A stretch of DNA of 64,000 nucleotides from Bacteroidales bacterium (GTDB taxonomy: Bacteria > Bacteroidota > Bacteroidia > Bacteroidales > GWA2-32-17). The position numbers were made by a program, and so were the translations under genes. How positions within the stretch are numbered: the first letter of the stretch is position 1; each line of letters starts with the position of its first letter. Below are positions 1 through 7,356 of the stretch, one piece after another. The stretch lies in assembly GCA_013314715.1 (NCBI GenBank), contig JABUFC010000003.1:30596-94595 (forward strand), given 5' to 3'. The notes below the pieces were generated by a model. The model saw only the letters and a list, made by a program, of their open reading frames with translations. It was not told the DNA's origin and did not search any database.

Positions 1-3000
1 CGTCAACCTGATCGAAATTTTTTTTCCATTCATTTAAAAAAGCGAGCATAGATTCGTGTTGTTGTTTCATTCGAAGCATAGAGGTGTTAATTAAAAGCTG
101 TTTAAAGTTCTTGTACATTAGTTTTTTACCTTTATCGCCGCCAAACTGATCGGCAAAGCCATCTGAAAAGGCATAGATTCTATCCCTCTTATTTAACTGA
201 AATTCTTGAGGTGTAAATTTGTCCATTTTATCGTATATAGAGATAGGCATTTTGTCGGGCTTTAATTCGAATAAATGAAATTGATTGGAATCATGGTTTA
301 TGGGTCTAATTATATAAATAGGATTATTGGCTCCTGCATATTGCAGTAAAAGTGAGTCGAGATGAATGCTTACAACAGCCATGTCCATTCCATCTTTTAA
401 TTCGCCGACTTCAGTAGATTGTCGAAGCGTTTTTACAATATCTTTCCTCAATCGACGCAGAATTACTGCCGGATATGTAATAAATTCTTTATTTACGATT
501 TCGTTAAGCATCGATATGCCTAACATACTCATAAATGCTCCAGGTACTCCATGTCCCGTACAATCGGCAACTGTTAGTACTAATGTGTTTTCGTGTTTCA
601 TGTGGGTCCACCAGTAAAAATCTCCACTTACTTTATCGCGTGGCATAAAGAGTATAAAATGATCGTTAAAATATTTTGAGAGTGTTTTTTCATCTGGTAA
701 AATAGCTTTTTGTATATTTTGTGCATACTCTATGCTTTGATTTAAAACGTGGTATATTTCTTCGATTTTTTCTTTTTGTTTTAGAATTTCAGTTGTACGT
801 TCTTTGACCTGTTTTTCAAGTTCAATATGTTTTTTACGTAAAGATAAAGTTCTTATGCGATAGGCATAATAAAGACTAAAAATAAAAAGAATAGCAATTA
901 AAAGTCTAAACCACCAAGTTGTCCAAAATGGAGGTACAATTTCAAATGAATATACAATTTCATTTTTTGTCCATAATCCCTCATCGTTAGATGCTTTAAG
1001 TTTAAATGTATATTTTCCTGGTTCTAAATTAGAATAAATAGCTTGTCGGCTAGATGTAGATGGATTCCATTTTTTATCAAATCCTTCAAGTATCCATGAG
1101 TAGGTAACTTTTTTAGGGTTTTTGTAGCTAATTCCTACAAATTCGAATGTTATATGATTGTTTTTAAAAGATAACTTTAGATTTTCGGGAATATGATACC
1201 ACGAGGTAGTTTTAAAATGATATTTATTCCAGTTTGTTTTTTTTGAAAAAAGTTTTATGTCGGTGATGTGCGTAATGGGTGGAACACTATTGATAATATC
1301 TTCGTTATAGCTATATTTTAAGAGCCCATTATTAGTAGCAAACCATAAATTATCGCGATGGTCCATAATAGAACCGTTGAGATTCATTTCTAATGTTTGT
1401 AGACCGTCGTCGGTATCGTAGTGTCGAATTACAATTTGATGATTTTTATTGTAGGGATATAATATCATTTTATCGAGTCCTAAATTAGTTCCAATCCATA
1501 AATTACAATGATTATCGGCTTGTAAAAAATAAACTAGCTTTGAAGAAAGTCCATGCGATTCATTTAGCCATACAGGATTTTTTGTGCTAATATTCATTAC
1601 ACCATCGGTTTGCGATGCAATCCAAATATCTCTAAAGCAATCTTCGCATATAGAAGCGATTATTTTATTTTTTAAATGATTTTCTAACACAGAATAAAAT
1701 TTACCATTGCGTTTAACAAAAACTCCTTTGTTGCGTGTAGTAACCCATAATTCTTTTTTTGAAGAGAAAAGTAGCTTTTGCACAAAAACTTGACCGGTAT
1801 CTCCTTCGAATAATGGGTAATGAATAGGGTCTAATTTATTAGGTAAACAAAAATATAATCCTTTGCTCGAAGCAATCCAAATAGTATCGTTATGGTCTTT
1901 AATAATGTCGTCTATTCTTGTTTCGCCTTGGTTAAGTTTTATTTTTAGCTGTTCAAATGTCCATGTATTTATTTTAGGGTTATAATTAGCCATGCATAGC
2001 CCATGTTTAGCCGTACCTAAGAGCATTTTGTATTTATTAATTTCAAAAATTTTTCCTATAAATAAATCGGGTAAGCCTTCTTTTAAGCCAAAGCGTTGTA
2101 TAATAGTATCTTTAGAAATAATTGAAAGTCCTTCGCCAATGGTACCAGCCCAAATACGATGTTCGGAATCTTCGGTAACGCCCCATATTTTGTTGCCTAT
2201 CATTCCGTTTTTAGTGTGATAATTAATAAAACTTTCACCTCTTAATATGCTTAATCCACCAAAAGAACTGCACCATACATTATTTTCATGATCAATGAAT
2301 AGGGAGGTAGGATCGTTTATGAGCCCATTCTTTTTTCCAATTTTTCTAAAATAATCGGGGTTTGATAACTTTAAACATATTAAATAACTTTCTGATTCAC
2401 CTTTCCATTTTGCTATTGCCCAAATTTTAAATTTGCTTATTTTTATTTTAAGGATAGATGCGTTTTGGGTAAAATATTTTCTGAATGGTTTTAAAGATAA
2501 GTTGTTAAATAAAAAAAAACCTTTATTGGTTCCAATTAGAATTTCGTTATTATCGAGTTCACATGCCGAAAACACTCGAATAGAATCTGGCATTATAATT
2601 TTATTCATTCTTTTATTATGAAACCAAAATAATGATCCACCATAACCAATGAAAGTTCCGATATTTTTTGTTTGTAGTACGAAATTATTTAAATCGCGTT
2701 GTTGAAAAATACTTATTTCGTTTTTATGTCCTAAATTGTATGGTAAATGCTTGAATTTAATAATATTATTTACCAGTGTTGCTATATTTAACCCACTATC
2801 GGTCAGTATCCACATAAGGTTGTTATTGGCTTTTTCTAATGCCAGCACAGTTTTCCCAAGTTTGGGGTCTTGGCACGATAAAAAATGATCGCCATTGAAA
2901 ACATTTATTCCTTGTGACGAACCAATCCATATATTGCCGCTAAAGTCTTCGGATACGGATAATAATCTTGAATAATTTAATCCAAATTTAGACGTGTAGT

Positions 3001-3202
3001 TCAAAAATTCAACTCCATTAAATTTAGATAGACCACCTCCTGTTGCTAACCATACATTTCCTTTACTATCTTGAATAATATCGTTAACAAATTCGTGTAA
3101 TAATCCGTCTTCAATAGTATAGTGTTTAAAATTATAATTTTGAGCAATAATATTTTTTGTGCTAACAAAGACTAAAAATACTATTACAATAATTCTAAAC
3201 AC
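1..3202 (-). CDS. Propeller/Y_Y_Y sensor with SpoIIE-type PP2C phosphatase output, C-terminus cut by window edge
   Basis: An open frame runs from a GTG at 3202 to the window edge; by comparison with the homologous gene at 12552 only about ten residues are missing. The N-terminus (MFRIIVIVFLVF...AQN) is a signal peptide. Residues about 25-640 are beta-propeller blades of the WIG/WLAT type seen in Bacteroidota two-component regulator propellers, followed by a Y_Y_Y domain (about 675-750), one membrane segment (about 764-785), a charged helix, and a SpoIIE/PP2C domain. Metal-site motifs SGDFYW (about 858), DCTGHGVPGAFMS (about 878) and SDGFADQFGG (about 1015) are intact. It should sense a ligand in the periplasm and dephosphorylate a cytoplasmic protein, typically an anti-sigma-factor antagonist. 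No ATG exists in frame upstream, so the GTG is preferred. Confidence 0.85.
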   Translation of the reverse strand, partial: MFRIIVIVFLVFVSTKNIIAQNYNFKHYTIEDGLLHEFVNDIIQDSKGNVWLATGGGLSKFNGVEFLNYTSKFGLNYSRLLSVSEDFSGNIWIGSSQGINVFNGDHFLSCQDPKLGKTVLALEKANNNLMWILTDSGLNIATLVNNIIKFKHLPYNLGHKNEISIFQQRDLNNFVLQTKNIGTFIGYGGSLFWFHNKRMNKIIMPDSIRVFSACELDNNEILIGTNKGFFLFNNLSLKPFRKYFTQNASILKIKISKFKIWAIAKWKGESESYLICLKLSNPDYFRKIGKKNGLINDPTSLFIDHENNVWCSSFGGLSILRGESFINYHTKNGMIGNKIWGVTEDSEHRIWAGTIGEGLSIISKDTIIQRFGLKEGLPDLFIGKIFEINKYKMLLGTAKHGLCMANYNPKINTWTFEQLKIKLNQGETRIDDIIKDHNDTIWIASSKGLYFCLPNKLDPIHYPLFEGDTGQVFVQKLLFSSKKELWVTTRNKGVFVKRNGKFYSVLENHLKNKIIASICEDCFRDIWIASQTDGVMNISTKNPVWLNESHGLSSKLVYFLQADNHCNLWIGTNLGLDKMILYPYNKNHQIVIRHYDTDDGLQTLEMNLNGSIMDHRDNLWFATNNGLLKYSYNEDIINSVPPITHITDIKLFSKKTNWNKYHFKTTSWYHIPENLKLSFKNNHITFEFVGISYKNPKKVTYSWILEGFDKKWNPSTSSRQAIYSNLEPGKYTFKLKASNDEGLWTKNEIVYSFEIVPPFWTTWWFRLLIAILFIFSLYYAYRIRTLSLRKKHIELEKQVKERTTEILKQKEKIEEIYHVLNQSIEYAQNIQKAILPDEKTLSKYFNDHFILFMPRDKVSGDFYWWTHMKHENTLVLTVADCTGHGVPGAFMSMLGISMLNEIVNKEFITYPAVILRRLRKDIVKTLRQSTEVGELKDGMDMAVVSIHLDSLLLQYAGANNPIYIIRPINHDSNQFHLFELKPDKMPISIYDKMDKFTPQEFQLNKRDRIYAFSDGFADQFGGDKGKKLMYKNFKQLLINTSMLRMKQQHESMLAFLNEWKKNFDQVD

Positions 3203-3253
3203 AATATGAATTTTAATTACATAAAATTAAAAAAATACCTTTTGTAAAAAAAA

Positions 3254-3739
3254 TTAAAACTGATTATTTTTTCTAATCCAAGCCATTTTAATAGCAGTTT
3301 CGGCACATTCGCTACCCTTGTTACCATATTTGCCTCCGGCTCGCTCGAGTGCTTGTTGTTGATTTAAAGTTGTTAAAACTCCAAAAATAAAAGGGATGTC
3401 GTATTGCAGATTAAGTTCGGTAACTCCTTGCGTAACACTATTGCAAACGTAGTCGAAATGTCGTGTTTCGCCTTGTACAACACATCCCAGCATAATAATA
3501 GCATCGTATTTCATTGTATTAGCAAGCCATTGTGCAGCTTTAGTAAGTTCAACACTGCCCGGTACCTTCACTACTGTAATATTTGATTTTTTTACTTTAG
3601 CTTTTTTTAAAGTTTCGAGTGCTCCTTTTAATAAGGATTCGGTTACTTCGGGATTCCATTCGGCAACTGCTATTCCAAATGAAAAAGGAGAACCATTAAG
3701 TAGTTCTCCTTTTTTGTCTTTTTTTAAATATGTAGCCAT
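3254..3739 (-). CDS. ribH: 6,7-dimethyl-8-ribityllumazine synthase
   Basis: 161 residues, the normal length for RibH. It condenses 5-amino-6-ribitylamino-uracil with 3,4-dihydroxy-2-butanone 4-phosphate, the penultimate step of riboflavin synthesis, in the cytoplasm. Visible family signatures are FGIAVAEWNPEV (substrate loop), VPGSVEL, GCVVQGETRHFDYV with the catalytic histidine at about residue 94, and the C-terminal GNKGSECAETAIKMA. The gene starts 4 bp after the TPR protein gene and is probably co-transcribed with it from the promoter at 4475-4506. No FMN riboswitch-like leader lies upstream, because the transcript starts close to the TPR gene. Confidence 0.97.
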   Translation of the reverse strand: MATYLKKDKKGELLNGSPFSFGIAVAEWNPEVTESLLKGALETLKKAKVKKSNITVVKVPGSVELTKAAQWLANTMKYDAIIMLGCVVQGETRHFDYVCNSVTQGVTELNLQYDIPFIFGVLTTLNQQQALERAGGKYGNKGSECAETAIKMAWIRKNNQF

Positions 3740-3743
3740 TTTT

Positions 3744-4451
3744 TTAAAGTTCGTCTTTATTTAACTTTATTTTAGCACGCGTAATATATTTTTCTATTTT
3801 GCGTCCTTCATTGGTTCGGTTATATTCCTTTTCAATATATTCGTATATTTCTAATGCTTTATCCCATTTTTCTTGTTTTTCATAAACAAAGCCTAATTTC
3901 ATTAAATAAAATGGTGATGAAAATTGATTGGGTTTATCGTATGCAGCTTTTTTGTAATTTGAGATAGCATCATCGAGTTTTCCGCTTTCTAAGTAAGCAT
4001 CGCCCAAAGCACCTTTTGCAGCGGTGTAAAGCAATGGATCGTCGGTGTTATAGTCAGATAAATATTTTATAGCATTATCAAATTGTCCTAAATGTAAATA
4101 GCATACACCTGCATAATAGTTTGCTAAATTGCCAGCATTGGTAGAACTATAATCTTCAATTATTTTTATAAAGCCAGGGTATTGACCATCGCCATTAAGA
4201 GCTAACTTAAAGGAATCTTTTGCAAAATAATTTTCGGCCATAAACATTTCTTGATGTGCTTCGTCTTCTAAAGGTGCCAAATAACTTTTCTTATATATAA
4301 AGTATAAGGCTATAATAATAACTAAACCCGCTACTACATATGTAATACTTTTTTTATTTTTATCTATAAATTGTTCGGTTTTTGAAAGGGTGCTTTCTTC
4401 GGTTTCAAGTTCCTTATTTTCAATGCTTTTATTGTTTTCTTCCATATTCAA
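3744..4451 (-). CDS. Membrane-anchored tetratricopeptide repeat protein (YfgM/ancillary-type)
   Basis: 235 residues. The acidic N-terminal tail is cytoplasmic, a single membrane helix lies at about residues 36-52, and the rest is periplasmic with three or so TPR units (for example LANYYAGVCYLHLGQFDNAI and GALGDAYLESGKLDDAISNY). This topology resembles YfgM-type proteins that attach to the Sec translocon or outer-membrane assembly machinery, but the exact role is not known. Two ATGs are possible (4451 and 4445); both lie downstream of the promoter. It is the first gene of a two-gene unit with ribH, an arrangement whose functional meaning is unclear. Confidence 0.8.
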   Translation of the reverse strand: MNMEENNKSIENKELETEESTLSKTEQFIDKNKKSITYVVAGLVIIIALYFIYKKSYLAPLEDEAHQEMFMAENYFAKDSFKLALNGDGQYPGFIKIIEDYSSTNAGNLANYYAGVCYLHLGQFDNAIKYLSDYNTDDPLLYTAAKGALGDAYLESGKLDDAISNYKKAAYDKPNQFSSPFYLMKLGFVYEKQEKWDKALEIYEYIEKEYNRTNEGRKIEKYITRAKIKLNKDEL

Positions 4452-4474
4452 AATGATTCTTTTTTTTGAAGTTG

Positions 4475-4506
4475 CAAACGTACTTATTTTTTGACAAATT
4501 TACAAA
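4475..4506 (-). promoter_or_regulatory. Promoter of the TPR-ribH operon
   Basis: On the minus strand TTTG (4506-4503), a 20 bp spacer and TACGTTTG (4482-4475) match the Bacteroidota sigma-A promoter consensus exactly. Transcription should start near 4468, about 17 bp before the ATG. Confidence 0.75.
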
Positions 4507-4594
4507 TTTATGTGAGCATATATTGAAAAAAACTTTATACTTTTTGAAAGTACAATAAAAAGATGTTAAAAATATATAAATGTAATGAAAGATA

Positions 4595-4625
4595 TTTGTA
4601 TTTAGAATAATTCTAAATAAATTTG
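4595..4625 (+). promoter_or_regulatory. Promoter of the glutathione peroxidase gene
   Basis: TTTG at 4595-4598, a 19 bp spacer and TAAATTTG at 4618-4625 match the Bacteroidota promoter exactly. The expected start is near 4632, giving a leader of about 17 nt. It diverges from the TPR-ribH promoter about 90 bp away. Confidence 0.72.
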
Positions 4626-4648
4626 TAAAAATCGAAAAAATTAAAAGT

Positions 4649-5182
4649 ATGAAACTAGCAATTCTTATTATAGGGGTAATTTTTATAAATACTTCTAATA
4701 GTCAAACAACTATTTATGATTTTACTGTTAATGATATTAATGGTAAAACTTTTAAATTTAATGATTTAAAAGGCAAAAAAATAATGATAGTTAACGTAGC
4801 GAGCAAGTGTGGATTTACGCCACAATATGAGCAACTACAAGCCTTGTATGATAAATATAAGGATAAAAATTTTTTAGTTATAGGATTTCCTGCCAATAAT
4901 TTTCTAAATCAGGAGCCTGGGACAGCCGAAGAAATTAAAGCCTTTTGTTCAACTAAATATGGGGTAACTTTTCCATTGATGGAAAAAATTAGTGTAAAAG
5001 GTAAAGATATGCACCCTATATATCAGTGGTTGACACAAAAAGAAAAAAACGGACTAATAGATGCTCCTGTTCAATGGAATTTTCAGAAATTTCTTATCAA
5101 TGAAAAGGGGCAGATAGATCAAGTGCTTGCACCTCGTGAAAGTCCTATGAGTGAAAAAGTTATTAATTGGATTGAACATTAA
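4649..5182 (+). CDS. Exported glutathione peroxidase-like thiol peroxidase
   Basis: 177 residues with a signal peptide (MKLAILIIGVIFINTSNSQ). The glutathione peroxidase fold is clear: NVASKCGFTPQY carries the peroxidatic Cys54, QEPG gives Gln88, and WNF gives Trp143-Asn144, completing the catalytic tetrad. Cys100 in AFCSTKYGVTFP sits where the resolving cysteine of thioredoxin-dependent GPx enzymes lies, so thioredoxin rather than glutathione is the likely reductant. The usual FPCNQF motif reads FPANNF, losing the second conserved cysteine and a glutamine that are not catalytic. It should reduce hydroperoxides in the periplasm. An FMN reductase gene follows 18 bp downstream. Confidence 0.93.
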   Translation: MKLAILIIGVIFINTSNSQTTIYDFTVNDINGKTFKFNDLKGKKIMIVNVASKCGFTPQYEQLQALYDKYKDKNFLVIGFPANNFLNQEPGTAEEIKAFCSTKYGVTFPLMEKISVKGKDMHPIYQWLTQKEKNGLIDAPVQWNFQKFLINEKGQIDQVLAPRESPMSEKVINWIEH

Positions 5183-5200
5183 TTTTAAAAACACTTTGTT

Positions 5201-5830
5201 ATGAATATATTAATTGTAAAGTACCTGCCTGCAAGAGAATTTTCGAATACTGCCATTCTTTTAAATTGTGCAAAACAGCAAATAAATGGTAGTCATCAAA
5301 TTGAAGAATTAGATTTAGAGACAGTTCCTCCGCCTTATTTTGATTATGGTATATTGATGAATTATTATCGTAGAAACTATCAGGGCAAGGAATTATCTAA
5401 AGACGAAAGTAGTAAAATGCTTGCTATGGACAAGTTAGTGTCGCAGCTTAAAAGAGCCGATGTGGTTATATTAGCTTCGCCTATGCATAATTTTGGAATG
5501 CCTGGAATTGTGAAGCTTTGGTTTGATGCTGTTATGCAAAAAGGTGTGGCATTTGACTACGGCGAAAAAGGACCAATAGGTTTATTCAAAAATAAAAAAG
5601 CTTTAACTATTTTTACAAGTGGTGGCGAATATTCCAATTGTCAAGTAAGTTTAAACTACCCCGAATGGGATACTTATACCTTTTTGTCAAAAATTGAATT
5701 TAAATTCATGGGATTTAGTCAAGTTGAAGTAGTATCGGCTGCGGTAGCTAATCCACATAATAAAGATAAAAATATATTTGCTGCTAAAAACAAAATAATG
5801 CAAATATTAAAAGACTGGAAGCTAAATTAA
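5201..5830 (+). CDS. FMN-dependent NADH:quinone reductase / azoreductase family protein
   Basis: 209 residues with a flavodoxin-like fold, no signal peptide. Signatures of the AzoR/AcpD family are present: ASPMHNFGMPGIVKLWFD (FMN-binding PMYNF-type loop), a GVAFDYGEKGPIGL segment and the TSGGEYS flavin loop. Such enzymes transfer two electrons from NAD(P)H to quinones or azo compounds in the cytoplasm, limiting redox cycling. It lies 18 bp after the peroxidase gene, so the pair may form an oxidative-stress operon. Transcription probably ends at the hairpin at 5856-5887, which lies inside the convergent mqnA gene. The physiological substrate is not predictable. Confidence 0.87.
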   Translation: MNILIVKYLPAREFSNTAILLNCAKQQINGSHQIEELDLETVPPPYFDYGILMNYYRRNYQGKELSKDESSKMLAMDKLVSQLKRADVVILASPMHNFGMPGIVKLWFDAVMQKGVAFDYGEKGPIGLFKNKKALTIFTSGGEYSNCQVSLNYPEWDTYTFLSKIEFKFMGFSQVEVVSAAVANPHNKDKNIFAAKNKIMQILKDWKLN

Positions 5831-5834
5831 TAAT

Positions 5835-6575
5835 CTATATTTTTTTTGCTAATTGATAGAAGGCTTTTAAGCCTTCTATTTTTTTTTCATCAAAATGAAA
5901 GCTTATGTTAAAGTTTAAGTATTCATATAATGCTTGGTTAAAATTTGTATATTGAACCAAACTTTCTTTTTTATGTTCAACACCCCATTTTAAAGAGTCA
6001 ATAAATTTTTTTAACCATTGATGGTCTATTGGGCTAGTTTTTACCCAGTAAGCAAAAACAAAAGGTAAATTGGTGAAAGCGACCCATGCTTGTGCTAAAT
6101 CTGTTTTAAACAAAAATTTGTTTTCTAAGTATAACGCTCTATCGCCAATAATGAGTCCTGCTGTATTGCCGTTTATTTCTTGTTCAAAATCACTTTGAGT
6201 TGCAATAAAAGTTACTTCTTTTTTCCAAAAGTAATGAAATAATATTTTTAGTAGTTTGATAGATGTAGTCGATTGATAATCGAGAAGAATTGTTTTTATG
6301 TTTTCAATGGGCACTTGCGAAAACAACATAACCGACCTTACGTTTTGAGTAGCGCCAATACAATAGCCTGGTATTGTAATTGATTCGTCAAAATCTGAAA
6401 TAGCTCCAGAGGGCATCAAAACAACTTCTGCTTCTTTATTATGAAAAGCTCGTGAGCATAAAGATGGGTATATTTTGTTTAAACTAAATTCATGAGGGTT
6501 AAATATACCCGATTGTTCAATTCCATAGATAAATGGATATGTATTAATATACGATACAGCAGCAATTTTATTCAT
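5835..6575 (-). CDS. mqnA: Chorismate dehydratase of the futalosine menaquinone pathway
   Basis: 246 residues, a periplasmic-binding-protein-like fold enzyme without signal peptide. It matches MqnA through the N-terminal KIAAVSYINTYPFIYGIE, the LDYQSTTSIKLLKILF segment and AGLIIGDRAL. MqnA dehydrates chorismate to 3-enolpyruvyl-benzoate, the first committed step of the futalosine route to menaquinone. It is the third gene of the yidC operon: its ATG overlaps the end of the EI24 gene by 8 bp. Its last 15 or so codons also encode a terminator for the gene on the other strand. The UbiD-type decarboxylase at 10673 probably acts later in the same pathway. Confidence 0.93.
   Translation of the reverse strand: MNKIAAVSYINTYPFIYGIEQSGIFNPHEFSLNKIYPSLCSRAFHNKEAEVVLMPSGAISDFDESITIPGYCIGATQNVRSVMLFSQVPIENIKTILLDYQSTTSIKLLKILFHYFWKKEVTFIATQSDFEQEINGNTAGLIIGDRALYLENKFLFKTDLAQAWVAFTNLPFVFAYWVKTSPIDHQWLKKFIDSLKWGVEHKKESLVQYTNFNQALYEYLNFNISFHFDEKKIEGLKAFYQLAKKI
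5856..5887 (+). terminator. Rho-independent terminator of the peroxidase/azoreductase unit
   Basis: ATAGAAGGCTT pairs with AAGCCTTCTAT (about 10 bp stem, tiny T-rich loop) and is followed by a run of nine T on the plus strand. It lies wholly inside the 3' coding end of the convergent mqnA gene. Confidence 0.75.
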
Positions 6576-7353
6576 TTAAAACAATGTTTTCGACCGAGAA
6601 GGTAGCAGCAACAACTAAGAAAATTGCAACAAATGGCGCCAAAAAATTGCCCAATACGGGTATGATATAAGCTAAATAAAACAACATGCCTAAACCTAAT
6701 GCTAATCCTTTATTTTTACGTATAATGGCGATGCTTTGTGCAATTGATAGGCCTTTACGCTCAAATGAATAATCGAGAAAAGAAAATCCAAAAAAATATG
6801 CATTGATAAAGAAAATAATAATGGCTGCAAAAGGCGAAAGTATCCAACCAATGATAGGGATAAAACTTAAAATTAGCACAAGTATTGTAAGTAATAGTTG
6901 AATACCCATGTTTCGTATAGAAAGTAACAAACTCCGTCCAACTTGTTGCATCCAAATGCTTACAGAAAAAGGATAAGTTTTGTTGTTAGTAATTTTTTCG
7001 GTTTTCTCAGATATATATGACAATAGAGGAGATAAGATTATTAAAATAATGTAACCACTTAAAAAGAAAAAAATAAAGAAAAACAGTAATTTGAAAAGTA
7101 TAAACAAAATGCCACGCAGCAAGTAACTTAATAGGTTATAAAACCATCCACTGTCTGAGTTGTTTTGAAGCTGACTTAAAAAGTGATTCGAAATATAATG
7201 ATAAGTTGAGTCGCCAATTAATACAGTAATGATAAACAATAAGATAAACAACAATAAAGGGACAAACAAAAATACTCCAAAATGTTTAAAAGTAAACGGG
7301 ATTGCTTTAAAAAATGAGTCTATGCTTTTAGAAATTCCATCGAATAGGCTCAT
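6568..7353 (-). CDS. EI24/CysZ-like multi-pass membrane protein
   Basis: 261 residues with four or more long hydrophobic helices, including FGVFLFVPLLLFILLFIITVLI near the start, GILFILFKLLFFFIFFFLSGYIILIILSPLL, and a helical pair near residues 155-195. The start SKSIDSFFKAIPFTFKH and the conserved P-L-Y/S-E-K segment after the second helix fit the EI24 domain family (PF07264). CysZ, the bacterial relative, is a sulfate permease; whether this protein transports sulfate is unknown. It lies 3 bp after yidC and overlaps mqnA, so it is translated with both. Confidence 0.8.
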   Translation of the reverse strand: MSLFDGISKSIDSFFKAIPFTFKHFGVFLFVPLLLFILLFIITVLIGDSTYHYISNHFLSQLQNNSDSGWFYNLLSYLLRGILFILFKLLFFFIFFFLSGYIILIILSPLLSYISEKTEKITNNKTYPFSVSIWMQQVGRSLLLSIRNMGIQLLLTILVLILSFIPIIGWILSPFAAIIIFFINAYFFGFSFLDYSFERKGLSIAQSIAIIRKNKGLALGLGMLFYLAYIIPVLGNFLAPFVAIFLVVAATFSVENIVLNE

Positions 7354-7356
7354 ATA

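Noticed and set aside
3740..4475. FMN riboswitch before ribH
   Set aside because: The transcription start before the TPR gene leaves only about 17 nt of leader; no aptamer-like sequence was found.
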